Source: Oscillospiraceae bacterium (GTDB lineage: Bacteria > Bacillota > Clostridia > Oscillospirales > Oscillospiraceae). From it: DNA of 64,000 bases. Shown one piece after another: positions 42,550 to 51,143 of this stretch. The stretch's first letter is position 1. The number at the start of each line of letters is the position of its first letter. The stretch is from contig CAJTEA010000005.1 in the NCBI GenBank assembly GCA_910575265.1, forward strand, positions 1 through 64,000, read 5' to 3'. The notes under the pieces were generated by a model. That model was given only the letters and a program-made list of their open reading frames with translations. It was not told where the DNA came from and did not search any database. The translations under genes and the position numbers were made by a program.

Positions 42550-43002
42550 TTAGATACCCATCGCCGCCATGGCGCGGGTGGTGGAGACGAACTCCTCGAT
42601 CTGCCGCTCCTGGTCCTTCTGCTCCGCCTTGCGGTAGTCCTCCAGCTTGTGCTCCTTCAGCTTCTCGATGGTGGCCGTTTCCTTCCGGGCCTCCACTACC
42701 TCGGCCCGCTTGGCCTCCTCCTTCTTGCGGAGTTTGGCCAGCTTGAAATACTCCCCGTGAATCTCACGCTCCAGAGAGCGGAGGTATTGCTCGTAGTTCA
42801 GCGCGTCCAGAACGGTGAGTCCCTCCAGCTTGCGCTGACTGAACTCCTCGTCCACCTGCCGGTGCTCGGTTTCCAGGTTCTCAATCACCTGCTCCTGGGC
42901 CCGGACCTGAGCCAGAATGGCTCCGTGCTCCGCCCGGAGGGCGTCCAGCGCCTGGTTCTTGTAATCCAACACGGTTTCCAGGGAGAATTTGAATTTCTTC
43001 AT
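42550..43002 (-). CDS. fliJ: Flagellar export protein FliJ
   Basis: A 150-residue antiparallel coiled-coil protein starting MKKFKFSLETVLDYK, typical of FliJ. It links the FliI ATPase ring to FlhA and promotes proton-driven export. It directly follows fliI, as in other operons. GAAGGAG precedes the ATG. Confidence 0.92.
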   Translation of the reverse strand: MKKFKFSLETVLDYKNQALDALRAEHGAILAQVRAQEQVIENLETEHRQVDEEFSQRKLEGLTVLDALNYEQYLRSLEREIHGEYFKLAKLRKKEEAKRAEVVEARKETATIEKLKEHKLEDYRKAEQKDQERQIEEFVSTTRAMAAMGI

Positions 43003-43027
43003 CTATCTGTCTGCTCCTTCAAGCGGT

Positions 43028-44329
43028 TTAACGCAGGATTCGCCGCAGCTGTTCCAGGCTCTCATCGTAGGAAAAGGCCTCGTCCACACCCTGCATCAGG
43101 AACTGGTTGATGGCGTCCATCTTGCTCAGCGCGTGGTCCAGCTTGGGGTTGGTGCCCGCCTTGTAGGCGCCGATGGACACCAGGTCGGCGTTTTTTTCAT
43201 ACACGCCCATAATGTCACGGAGCTGGCCAGCCAATTTCCGGTGCTCCGGGGAGACGATCTCCACCATCAGGCGGGAAATGCTGGCCCCCACGTCAATGGC
43301 CGGGAAGTGGTTGGAGTTGGCCAAGGCGCGGGAGAGGACGATGTGGCCGTCCAAAATACCCCGGACCGTGTCGGCGATGGGCTCGTTGGTATCGTCGCCT
43401 TCTACCAATACGGTGTAAACGCCGGTGATAGAACCCTTTTCGAAATTGCCGCTGCGCTCCAGGAGCTTGGGCATCTCGGCGTACATGGAGGGGGTGTAGC
43501 CTCTGGCGATGGGCGGCTCCCCGATGGCCAAACCGATTTCACGCTGAGCCATAGCGAAACGGGTGAGGGAATCCATCATCAGCAACACATCGTAGCCCTG
43601 ACCGCTGAAATATTCCGCGATGCTGGTGGCTACGCTGGGGCACTTCATCCGCAGCATGGCGGGCTGGTCGCTGGTGGCGACCACCAGCACGGAGCGGCGC
43701 ATGCCCTCCTCTCCCAGGTCCTTCTGCATGAACTCCAAAACCTCGCGGCCGCGCTCGCCCACCAGGGCGATGACGTTGATGTCCGCCTTTACGTTCTTGG
43801 CGATCATGCCCATCAGGGTGGATTTGCCCACGCCGGAACCGGCGAAGATCCCGATACGCTGACCTTTGCCGATGGTCAGCAGGCTGTCAATGGCCTTGAC
43901 GCCGAACTCCATCCGCTCCCGGATGGGAGGACGGGCCATGGGATTGATATAGGTGCTGTCCACAGAGAAGGTGTCGCCCCGCTGAAAGGGCTCCAGCCCG
44001 TCGATAGGCTGGCCCAGCGCGTTGATCACCCGCCCCCGCAGAAAGGGCCCCACCGGAAGGGTCAGTCGCTTGCCGGTGTTGCGGACAAAATTGCCCGCGG
44101 AAATTCCGCTCATGTTGGCATAGGGCATCAGCAGAATATGGTCATTTTTGAAGCCCACCACCTCGGCGGGAATCTGACCGCCGGACTCGTTGGAATAAAT
44201 GCGGCAGATGTCGCCAATGGCGGCCCGGCCGCCGGAGGCCTCGATGGACATGCCCACGATATTCTCGATTTTTCCCGTCCGGCCCACCGTCTCGGCGGAG
44301 CGGACCGAGGGTATCAGCTCTCGGAACAC
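43028..44329 (-). CDS. fliI: Flagellum-specific ATPase FliI
   Basis: A 433-residue hexameric ATPase of the export apparatus, related to F1 beta subunits. Walker A is GIFAGSGVGKSTLMG, Walker B is DVLLMMDSLTRFAMA. The GTG start follows GAGGAG. fliH, its regulator, is immediately upstream (12 bp) and fliJ downstream. Confidence 0.96.
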   Translation of the reverse strand: MFRELIPSVRSAETVGRTGKIENIVGMSIEASGGRAAIGDICRIYSNESGGQIPAEVVGFKNDHILLMPYANMSGISAGNFVRNTGKRLTLPVGPFLRGRVINALGQPIDGLEPFQRGDTFSVDSTYINPMARPPIRERMEFGVKAIDSLLTIGKGQRIGIFAGSGVGKSTLMGMIAKNVKADINVIALVGERGREVLEFMQKDLGEEGMRRSVLVVATSDQPAMLRMKCPSVATSIAEYFSGQGYDVLLMMDSLTRFAMAQREIGLAIGEPPIARGYTPSMYAEMPKLLERSGNFEKGSITGVYTVLVEGDDTNEPIADTVRGILDGHIVLSRALANSNHFPAIDVGASISRLMVEIVSPEHRKLAGQLRDIMGVYEKNADLVSIGAYKAGTNPKLDHALSKMDAINQFLMQGVDEAFSYDESLEQLRRILR

Positions 44330-44341
44330 GTCAATCTCCTC

Positions 44342-45202
44342 TTACTGGGGCCGGTAGCCCCCGATCTGGTCATAAAGCACATCCCGGATGTTGGACATCT
44401 GAGTGGACACGCTCGCGTCCGCGATTTCCTCGGGGGTTTCGATGATGCAGGTGCCGTCCTCGCCGTCCCCCATGGGGACCACCTTGATGTGCTGGGACAG
44501 AGCCCCCAGGGTGCTGGTGAGGGCTGGGGATATTTGAGCCAGCTGGCGGCTATCACAGCCGGAGATGTAGATATGCACCCACTCCTGCCGCTTCATCCGC
44601 TCGGTGGCGGTCTGGATCATGCGGACGATCACTTCGCTGCTGCTCTTCAGGCTGATCCGCACCACCTTTTCGGCGATGGACAGGCACAGCTCCAGCAGCT
44701 CGTTCTGGGTCTGGGCGAGCATTTCCTCCCGGGCCAGGGAAGCCTTTTCCAAAAAGGCCTGGACCTCCTTTTCCAGTCGGGCGGCGGTGGCCTCCCGGTC
44801 CCGGACGGCGTCGTCCATGGCCTTGGCGATGCCCTGGGCGTAGCCCTCCCGGTAGCCCTCATCCCGGGCGCCCGCCCGGATTTCCTCCTGCTCCGCCATG
44901 GCCCGCTCCCGGGTCTGGGCCAGCAGCTGCTCCGCTTCCTCCCGGGCCTGATTTAAAATCAGCTCGGCCTGAAGCTGGGCGTACCGGACCGGGGTTTCCG
45001 GTTCGGCGGGACGTGGGGGCTCCGGCTCCTCGGTGTGTTCCTCCGGTTCCTCTCCGCCCACGGTAACATCCAGGGGGTCCGGGCTTTCTTCCTCTATCAG
45101 AGGCTCAAATTCCTCCTCCCCGTCGATACGGATATCGGCGGCATTGGGCAGAACGTAGGTCTCCGCTTTGGGTTCCAGGAACCCTTTCAGGATATTACGC
45201 AA
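44342..45202 (-). CDS. fliH: Flagellar assembly protein FliH
   Basis: A 286-residue regulator of FliI. The N-terminal 85 residues are acidic and Pro/Glu-rich, followed by a long coiled coil with Gly/Ala pairs (GARDEGYREGYAQG) and a C-terminal V/F-ATPase E-subunit-like domain. The TTG start at 45202 overlaps the end of fliG by eight bases and follows AAAGGAC. Confidence 0.9.
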   Translation of the reverse strand: MRNILKGFLEPKAETYVLPNAADIRIDGEEEFEPLIEEESPDPLDVTVGGEEPEEHTEEPEPPRPAEPETPVRYAQLQAELILNQAREEAEQLLAQTRERAMAEQEEIRAGARDEGYREGYAQGIAKAMDDAVRDREATAARLEKEVQAFLEKASLAREEMLAQTQNELLELCLSIAEKVVRISLKSSSEVIVRMIQTATERMKRQEWVHIYISGCDSRQLAQISPALTSTLGALSQHIKVVPMGDGEDGTCIIETPEEIADASVSTQMSNIRDVLYDQIGGYRPQ

Positions 45203-46220
45203 TGATATCGTCCTTTCCGCCCTTCACGATGATAATCTCGTTTCGTTCCTCCAGGTCGCGGATCACGCCCACAATACGCTGTTGGGCGTCCTCCACGTCC
45301 TTCATACGCACATTGGTGGTAACCTCCAGGTCGTCCCGGATGCTCTCGGCCATACGGGAGGACATGTTGGTAAACAGTTTGTTGGACACCTCGGCGTTGG
45401 CGGTCTTGAGGGCCAGCACCAGGTCTCTCGGGTCGCAGTCCCGGACGAAGCGCTGCACCGAGCGGTCGTCCATGGTGATAATATCCTCGAAAACAAACAT
45501 CCGCTTGCGGATCTCCTCGGCCAGGTCGGCGTTGTGGAGGGACAGTCCATCGAAGATGGACTTCTCGCTGGAGCGGTCCAGGTTGTTCATGATGCCGGCC
45601 ACATAGTCTATGCCGCCCACCTTGACGTTGGACTGGGTAATAATGCTGGAGAATTTGCGCTCCATCTCCGCCTCGATGGTCTTGATGGCGGTGGGGGAGG
45701 CGCTCTCCATGGTGGCGATCGCTTCCACCACCTTGATCTGGCGCTCCGGCTCCAGCTGATCGATGACGCCGGCCGCCTTGTCCGGGTCCACATAGGACAG
45801 AACCAGGGCCATGGTCTGGGGGCGCTCGTTTTGCAGGGCGGAGTAGAGAGATTTGACATCCGCCTTGTCCAGGAAAGCGAACTCCCGGCTCTTCAGGGAC
45901 TTGGTCACCTTCTCCAGAAGGGCCAGGGCCGTCTGGTTGCCAAAGGCCTTCTCCAGCACGGAGCGGGCGTATTCCAGGCCGCCCTCGGTGACCGCCTTGC
46001 TGGTCATGCAGTTCTGATAAAACTCAGTGAGCACCTCTTCGGTCTGCTCGGAGTTGAGCATACCCAGCCGGGCAACCTCAAGAGTGAGAGTCTCTACCTC
46101 CTCCGGCTCCATGAACTGGTACAGGTTGGAGGCCTTATCCGCCCCCAGGGATACGATTACGGCGGCGGCCTTCTGGGGATAGGTCAATTCCAATTTCGGC
46201 GTCTCAACTACTGCTGGCAC
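45195..46220 (-). CDS. fliG: Flagellar motor switch protein FliG
   Basis: A 341-residue C-ring protein that contacts the stator and generates torque. It has the N-terminal FliF-binding domain, the middle EHPQ-like region and a C-terminal domain with charged torque residues (helix MAESIRDDLEV...). GTG start at 46220, overlapping the end of fliF by 17 bases and preceded by GGGAGAGG. Confidence 0.96.
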   Translation of the reverse strand: MPAVVETPKLELTYPQKAAAVIVSLGADKASNLYQFMEPEEVETLTLEVARLGMLNSEQTEEVLTEFYQNCMTSKAVTEGGLEYARSVLEKAFGNQTALALLEKVTKSLKSREFAFLDKADVKSLYSALQNERPQTMALVLSYVDPDKAAGVIDQLEPERQIKVVEAIATMESASPTAIKTIEAEMERKFSSIITQSNVKVGGIDYVAGIMNNLDRSSEKSIFDGLSLHNADLAEEIRKRMFVFEDIITMDDRSVQRFVRDCDPRDLVLALKTANAEVSNKLFTNMSSRMAESIRDDLEVTTNVRMKDVEDAQQRIVGVIRDLEERNEIIIVKGGKDDIIA

Positions 46221-47850
46221 TGCTTTCCTCTCCCTTCAGCCAGGCCTTCACCATCTGAGCGGCAATCTCCGGATTGTTCTGAGCGAACTGCCGGACGGTC
46301 TTACGCAGCTCCATGCTCTTCTCGGTGTTGACCTCCATAATATCGGCTCCGCCAGTGGGCGCGGCCGCGGCGGCGGCCGCCGCGATGGCCGCGGCCTCGG
46401 CCGCCTGCGCGGCCATCATCTCTTCCTCCAGCGCCTTCTGCTGGGCCAGTTTCTTCTTCTTCCGCTTGCCGCGCACCAGCAAGATGACAATCAGCAGGAC
46501 GACAAACAGGAGCAGTCCGCCCAGAGCGGCCAGCACGACCCAGTTATCAACACCCGGAATAAGGGGTCGGGGGGTATCGCTGAGCTCCGCGTCAGTGGCG
46601 AAGGGCGCAATCATCACGGATACCCGGGACACCGGGTCCTCCGAGCCGATGCCGGAGATCACCGCGATGTGCTCCCGCAGGGCCTCTACGGTCTGGGAGC
46701 CGGAGTTGGGGGCGTTCTGGTTGATGGTCACGCCCACGCTGATGTTGCTGATGGTGCCGGCCAGCACCTCGGTCTGCTGGGTAGTGGTGTTGATCTTCTG
46801 ATCGTTCTCTCCCGAAGCGGTGGCCAGCCTCTCGTCCCCGTTCAAATCCTCATAGCCGTCCGGGTAGAGAGAAATATCACTGTTGGTTGTGGTCCCCGGA
46901 ATGCCGCCGATGGCCGCCTCGCCGTCGGTGATAACCTCCCAGAACCACTTCTCGGTGCCGATCAGGCCGCCGTTCTCGGTGGAGCCCTCGGGCTGCTGGT
47001 ACTCAGTGCTCTCAATGACCTTGCGGTTCATGTCCACCGTGCTGTTGACGGCTACCGTCACGTTGCCCCTGCCGTAGACAGGCTCCAGGCTGTTCAGGAT
47101 CTCGGTGCGGACCTTGTTGTTGATCTCCTGCTCATACTGCATCTTCAGGGCGTTGGCCTCAGACAGCGCCCCAATGCCAGTGGCGTCGGAATATGTATTG
47201 CCCATAGTGTCGCCAATGGCAACGTTGGAAACCTCCAGCCCTTCCACTGCGTAGGCCACCGTGTTCCGAATCGTCTCTACCATCTGAGAGTCCAGCGGCT
47301 GGTTGCTGTCCAGGGTGAGCGTCACCGACGCAGTAGCGGGGGTGGCGTTGGGATCCAGCACATAGACCCGTTCCGTCCCCGGGGCGATATCCACCGTGGC
47401 GTACCGCACACCGTTGAACTGGCGAAGAACCGCTTCCAATCTCTGGCAAACGGAAATCAGCCACGCCTTGTCCTGCTCGTTGCTGTTGGAAATACCGCCG
47501 GCATGTTTTCCCCAGTACTCAAACATAAACCCGGAGGTGCGGTATCCCGACATGGCCAGCTGGGCCTGGAGCTGAGTTTCCCGCCCCTTGGGCACATAGA
47601 TGGCGTCTCCCTGTATCTGGTAATCCGTCACCCCATTGTCGCTGAGGTATTGGACGATGGTGCTGGTATCGCTGGCGGTCAGTCCGCCGTACAACAGGGC
47701 GTATTCTTTTTTGTTCAGCAGGATGGCCGCCGCGATAATCAGGATCAGAACGACCGCCGCGACGACGCCCAGCAGGATACGGACCTTTTTATTCAGTTTT
47801 TTGAAAAAACCTTTGACCTTTTCCCAAAGGCCTTTCAGCTTTGTCTGCAA
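46204..47850 (-). CDS. fliF: Flagellar MS-ring protein FliF
   Basis: A 548-residue protein forming the MS ring in the membrane. It has two transmembrane helices (about residues 22-48 and near 438-465), a large periplasm-facing region with ring-building motifs, and a C-terminal FliG-binding segment. A run of Ala (coded around 46365-46395) lies in the cytoplasmic tail. The TTG start follows GGAGGGG. It overlaps fliG by 17 bases. Confidence 0.96.
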   Translation of the reverse strand: MQTKLKGLWEKVKGFFKKLNKKVRILLGVVAAVVLILIIAAAILLNKKEYALLYGGLTASDTSTIVQYLSDNGVTDYQIQGDAIYVPKGRETQLQAQLAMSGYRTSGFMFEYWGKHAGGISNSNEQDKAWLISVCQRLEAVLRQFNGVRYATVDIAPGTERVYVLDPNATPATASVTLTLDSNQPLDSQMVETIRNTVAYAVEGLEVSNVAIGDTMGNTYSDATGIGALSEANALKMQYEQEINNKVRTEILNSLEPVYGRGNVTVAVNSTVDMNRKVIESTEYQQPEGSTENGGLIGTEKWFWEVITDGEAAIGGIPGTTTNSDISLYPDGYEDLNGDERLATASGENDQKINTTTQQTEVLAGTISNISVGVTINQNAPNSGSQTVEALREHIAVISGIGSEDPVSRVSVMIAPFATDAELSDTPRPLIPGVDNWVVLAALGGLLLFVVLLIVILLVRGKRKKKKLAQQKALEEEMMAAQAAEAAAIAAAAAAAAPTGGADIMEVNTEKSMELRKTVRQFAQNNPEIAAQMVKAWLKGEESSASSS

Positions 47851-47899
47851 CTTGGATCCCCTCCGGACAGTTATCTTCGCGCAGTCTCACGCGGCTCTC

Positions 47900-48211
47900 T
47901 TACAGAGAGATGCGCATCAGCTCATTGTAGGTGTCCAGCGCCTGGTTGCGCAGCTGCATCAGCAGCTCGGCGGCGGCGGTGGCCTTGGCGGTGGCGGTGC
48001 TCACCAACGCGGGGTTGTCGATCATGCCGGTGGCCAGCTGATACTCCAGATTAACCTGCTCGGCGTTGGTATCCCGCACGTTCTGGATGGCCTGACGGAA
48101 AATGCCAGCGAACAGGGAGTTGGCGGGGTCGTTCCGCGCTTCCCGCGCGTCCTGAGTTCCAAGGGGGGCTTCCCACAAGGGCTGAACGGAGCGGATGGGT
48201 GTGAATTCCAT
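47900..48211 (-). CDS. fliE: Flagellar hook-basal body complex protein FliE
   Basis: A 103-residue export-gate/rod junction protein. The C-terminal half (ATAAAELLMQLRNQALDTYNELMRISL) is characteristic of FliE. AGGAGG precedes the ATG. The 132-bp gap to flgC holds no gene or structure that I can identify. Confidence 0.94.
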   Translation of the reverse strand: MEFTPIRSVQPLWEAPLGTQDAREARNDPANSLFAGIFRQAIQNVRDTNAEQVNLEYQLATGMIDNPALVSTATAKATAAAELLMQLRNQALDTYNELMRISL

Positions 48212-48343
48212 ATCTATTCCTCCTGAAACCGGCCTCAGCCGGATGTTCTTTCCTCTTTTATAAACGCAAATCCAGGCCAGACTAGGTTTTCCCCTTCCGG
48301 CCTCCTGCCGCTGGGTGAAAACTAACCTGACCTAGGATCATCG

Positions 48344-48811
48344 TTACTTCCCGATCTCCAGTCCCTTGGAGATGAGAGTTTTCAGCAGATTGAAGACAGT
48401 TACATTGGCGCTGTACGCCTGACTGGCCGCCATACCGTCGGTAATCTCCTTCACCAGATCCACGTTGGGCAGTTCCACATAACCGTCCTCGTTGGCGTCG
48501 GGGTCGTCAGGGTCGTACTTCAGCTTGAAATCAGAGGGGTCCTCTCTCACCTCCGACACAATAACGCCCCCCTTGTTCTCCGGAACCCAGCTCGCTCCGT
48601 TGACGAACCGGGCCTGACGGGCCAGCACATCCTGAAACCGGCCGGTGCTGTCCTCCGCCTGGAAAACAACCACCTTCCTGCGGTAGGGACCCTCGCCGTT
48701 TTCGGTTCGGGTGGTATTCATATTGACGATATTCTCCGAAATCACATCCAACCGTTGCTGCTGGGCGGTGAAGCCGGAACCAATCACATCAATGGTGCTT
48801 ACAAATGCCAT
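48344..48811 (-). CDS. flgC: Flagellar rod protein FlgC
   Basis: A 155-residue proximal rod protein with SENIVNMNTTRTENGEGPYRRK near the N-terminus and NVDLVKEITDGMAASQAYSANV near the C-terminus. GAGGAAT site before the ATG. Second gene of the fla/che operon. Confidence 0.95.
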   Translation of the reverse strand: MAFVSTIDVIGSGFTAQQQRLDVISENIVNMNTTRTENGEGPYRRKVVVFQAEDSTGRFQDVLARQARFVNGASWVPENKGGVIVSEVREDPSDFKLKYDPDDPDANEDGYVELPNVDLVKEITDGMAASQAYSANVTVFNLLKTLISKGLEIGK

Positions 48812-48855
48812 ATTATGATTCCTCCAAATCCCGCGGCGCGCGGCTCACTTCTGTT

Positions 48856-49251
48856 TTACTGTCCCCGAATCAGTGTACGCATCAGGGACAGGTTGCTGTT
48901 GATGGAGTCGATGGTATACTGCATCTGCAGGGCGGTGCGAGCGGCCTCAACCTCCTGATCGGCTACGTTGACGCCATTGTCATCCATGCGCATGCTCTCC
49001 TGGTCGGCCACATGGACCACGGGCCGTGAGTTGGCGATGGCGGAGCGCACAGAACCCGCCTTGCGGTCGGTATCGCGCAGGGCGCTACGGATGCTGCTGT
49101 CCAGCGCCTCCTCAAAGGTAACATATTTCGCCTTGTAGCCAGGAGTATCGCCGTTGACGATATTATCCGAGATAGCCCCGAATTTGGTCCACTGGTAATT
49201 CATCGCCCGCTCCAGCATCAGCATGGAATTGGTAAATAAGTAACCGGCCAT
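48856..49251 (-). CDS. flgB: Flagellar rod protein FlgB
   Basis: A 131-residue proximal rod protein, first gene of the 26-kb operon. The rod motif appears as FGAISDNIVNGDTPGYKAKYV, and the C-terminus as EVEAARTALQMQYTIDSIN. GGGAGG lies before the ATG. Three tandem promoters lie upstream (49297-49566). Confidence 0.95.
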   Translation of the reverse strand: MAGYLFTNSMLMLERAMNYQWTKFGAISDNIVNGDTPGYKAKYVTFEEALDSSIRSALRDTDRKAGSVRSAIANSRPVVHVADQESMRMDDNGVNVADQEVEAARTALQMQYTIDSINSNLSLMRTLIRGQ

Positions 49252-49296
49252 ACGGACGGCCTCCCCTCAGTGCGGAACGCACCTCTCTTTTTCCTG

Positions 49297-49326
49297 ATTA
49301 TATCATGGTTTTTTGGGAACTGTCAA
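49297..49326 (-). promoter_or_regulatory. fla/che operon promoter Pa (proximal)
   Basis: On the minus strand: -35 TTGACA (49326-49321), 18-bp spacer, -10 TATAAT (49302-49297), about 46 bp before flgB. Both hexamers are consensus. Confidence 0.8.
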
Positions 49327-49360
49327 GAGCGGTTCCGATTCTTATCTCATTCTTGACAGC

Positions 49361-49387
49361 CTGTTCCTTACAGAGCTTACAGAACAG
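49361..49387. promoter_or_regulatory. Operator-like repeats between the fla promoters
   Basis: An inverted repeat (CTGTTC 49361-49366, GAACAG 49382-49387) encloses two direct copies of TTACAGA (49368-49374 and 49377-49383). A second inverted repeat, CTGTCAAGA/TCTTGACAG (49320-49328 and 49351-49359), covers the -35 of the proximal promoter. This could bind a flagellar master regulator; none is identified. Confidence 0.4.
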
Positions 49388-49397
49388 TCTGTTAAAA

Positions 49398-49426
49398 ATT
49401 ATAGCTCACTTCTTCCCTGATTGCAA
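49398..49426 (-). promoter_or_regulatory. fla/che operon promoter Pb (middle)
   Basis: On the minus strand: -35 TTGCAA (49426-49421), 17-bp spacer, -10 TATAAT (49403-49398). Confidence 0.6.
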
Positions 49427-49537
49427 CCAGCAAAATGAACATGCCGCCTGTAAATTTCTGGCGGCGGCTGTGACAGTTTTATCCGCCGCCTTCTCCAGAC
49501 TCCCCGACAGGCAAAGCGCGAGAAGCAGGGTCTTTAT

Positions 49538-49566
49538 AATATATAGTAAATCGCCGGTAATTGCAA
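49538..49566 (-). promoter_or_regulatory. fla/che operon promoter Pc (distal)
   Basis: On the minus strand: -35 TTGCAA (49566-49561), 17-bp spacer, -10 TATATT (49543-49538). It would give a leader of about 280 nt. The 446-bp intergenic region (49252-49697) otherwise holds the repeats and the csrA terminator; no riboswitch or gene was recognised. Confidence 0.5.
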
Positions 49567-49650
49567 TGGTAAATCATGTAAATTTTCGCCGCCGCTTCTT
49601 GCCATGACGCGCATTTTTTGTCAAACCTCATCTTTTTTATTTCAAAGCGG

Positions 49651-49685
49651 CAAAAAGCCGCCTGTCCCTAAAAAAGACAGGCGGC
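49651..49685 (-). terminator. Terminator of the flgM-csrA operon
   Basis: On the minus strand, GCCGCCTGTC (49685-49676) pairs with GACAGGCGGC (49666-49657), followed by TTTTT, directly after csrA. Confidence 0.85.
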
Positions 49686-49697
49686 CTCCTAAAAATT

Positions 49698-49934
49698 TTA
49701 AGTCTTTTTTTCCCGGTCCTTCAGCGCGTCCAGCAGCTCCAGGGGAGAGACCTCCTCATCCGCCGCCTCCCGGTTGGCCTGGGCGGCTACCTTCAGCTCG
49801 CTGCGCAGGATGGGAACGCTGCGGGGGGCCTGAATGGCCAGACGCACCCGTCCGGCCTCAACCGCCAGCACGGTCACCTCCACCTCGTCTCCGATGAGCA
49901 GGGATTCCCCCTCTTTCCGCTGCAAAATCAGCAT
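49698..49934 (-). CDS. csrA: Carbon storage/flagellin translation regulator CsrA
   Basis: A 78-residue RNA-binding protein that blocks translation of target mRNAs, in Gram-positive bacteria chiefly flagellin (hag). It has MLILQRKEGESLLIGDEVEVTVL and VRLAIQAPRSVPILRSEL typical of CsrA, plus a longer helical tail. The ATG at 49934 overlaps the fliW stop region by seven bases. A longer in-frame reading (50111) is not credible. FliW, its antagonist, is upstream. Confidence 0.95.
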   Translation of the reverse strand: MLILQRKEGESLLIGDEVEVTVLAVEAGRVRLAIQAPRSVPILRSELKVAAQANREAADEEVSPLELLDALKDREKKT

Positions 49935-50383
49935 GGCGCGCCCTCCTCCGTCCGCTCCAGCTCCGAAAGAAGGTGGCGCATGTGATAGCCGCCGTCCTCC
50001 AGAATGACCTGCACGGCCTGTCGGGTCTGGTCGTTGACGGCCACGGGACAGCGCAGGTTTACCGTGCTGTCCCCCACCGGGTGGCGCACCACGCACAAGA
50101 CGTAGAAGCACAGGTCCTCGCTGCGCTCCACCTCCATGGCTTTCAGCTCCGCCGGGGTGAGCACCGGGGCGTAGTCCGGCTTCAGAGAGAAGGGATTCAT
50201 GGCCACGAAGGCCAGACCAGGCGTCGCCGCGCTCTGAAAGCAGAGGAGAGAGCCATCGCCGCCCTCAAAGGGCAGCAGGAAAAACTCCTTCTCCTCCTCA
50301 AAGCCGAACAGGCCGTTGGGAAAGTGGAGCCTGTCCTCCTCAGGACAGTCAATCTCACCGAAATATTTTGTCTTTAACCGCAT
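49928..50383 (-). CDS. fliW: Flagellar assembly factor FliW
   Basis: A 151-residue protein that binds CsrA and flagellin, coupling flagellin level to CsrA release. It has FGEIDCPEEDRLHFPNGLFGFE near the N-terminus and LCVVRHPVGDSTVNLRCPVAVND in the core. AGGAGG precedes the ATG. The overlap with csrA fits their fixed-ratio partnership. FliS may also bind FliW. Confidence 0.95.
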   Translation of the reverse strand: MRLKTKYFGEIDCPEEDRLHFPNGLFGFEEEKEFFLLPFEGGDGSLLCFQSAATPGLAFVAMNPFSLKPDYAPVLTPAELKAMEVERSEDLCFYVLCVVRHPVGDSTVNLRCPVAVNDQTRQAVQVILEDGGYHMRHLLSELERTEEGAPC

Positions 50384-50458
50384 GTTTCCTCCTGTTAGGG
50401 GCGTTTCCCCGCGAATATTATTCGGGCCTCCCCCTTCTGGAGGGAGGCCCGGTCCATG

Positions 50459-51067
50459 TTACACGATCACATCCACCGGCTCATAATTCGGGTCGGAGGA
50501 GGGGGGGACGTAAATAGGTCCGCCCAAATACTTGATGATGATATCGGGTCGCTGGGTAACGGTAAACTCGATATCGCCGGGGGTGAACTCAAAGCTGCCC
50601 TCTCCCATCTTCCAGTCGATGGCCAGCTTATCCATCTCATAGCGGATGCTCAGCTCGCCGGGGTCCCAGGTGATTTCCGCGCCGGGGTCGGGCAGGAAGT
50701 CGATGCCCACGTTGGTCTTGACGTCCTTCATCATGGCGTCCTCGGCGAATTTGGTCACCAGTTCCTCGCCGATCTGGGTGTTCAGCAGCAGCTGGCCCTG
50801 GCCGGCATAGGTGGCGGTGGCCTCATAGGCGGCCTGTCTCCCCTTCTGGGCGCTCTGTTCCAGATAGCGGGCCAGGGTGGGGGACAGGGAATTCCGGGCC
50901 TCGAAGGTGTCGATGTTGACCTTGATCGGCTTGCTCTTGATCCGAAGGTTCCCGTTATCCCGTGTAATCTCCATCTCCGCGGTAGCACGGGCATACTCCA
51001 GTTTGGCGTTGGTGGTCTTCATCTCAATCTGAATGGGGACTGTGGTAATTTCAATCAACGGCTTCAT
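50459..51067 (-). CDS. YviE-like (DUF6470) flagellar-locus protein
   Basis: A 202-residue soluble, beta-rich protein between flgL and fliW, the place of yviE in Bacillus subtilis. It starts MKPLIEITTVPIQIEMKTT and resembles the DUF6470 group. Its role in flagellation is unknown. The start is uncertain: ATG 51067 has a GGGAG about 12 nt upstream; a GTG at 51076 would be too close to that site. Confidence 0.75.
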   Translation of the reverse strand: MKPLIEITTVPIQIEMKTTNAKLEYARATAEMEITRDNGNLRIKSKPIKVNIDTFEARNSLSPTLARYLEQSAQKGRQAAYEATATYAGQGQLLLNTQIGEELVTKFAEDAMMKDVKTNVGIDFLPDPGAEITWDPGELSIRYEMDKLAIDWKMGEGSFEFTPGDIEFTVTQRPDIIIKYLGGPIYVPPSSDPNYEPVDVIV

Positions 51068-51143
51068 GTGCGGCACGCGCTCCCTTCTGATAAAATACGG
51101 CGTCCATACCGTTCGCGCACACTTTAAAAAGTAAGCTTCCGCG

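Noticed and set aside
42989-44956. 655-codon plus-strand ORF opposite fliI and fliH
   Set aside because: It runs across two real minus-strand genes and is rich in Gly and His; a shadow.
49351-49380. Plus-strand promoter at TTGACA 49352
   Set aside because: No good -10 follows at 16-18 bp and no plus-strand gene lies downstream; it is the mirror arm of an inverted repeat.
49305-49607. 100-codon plus-strand ORF in the flgB upstream region
   Set aside because: It covers the three fla promoters, has no clear ribosome-binding site and no recognisable domain.
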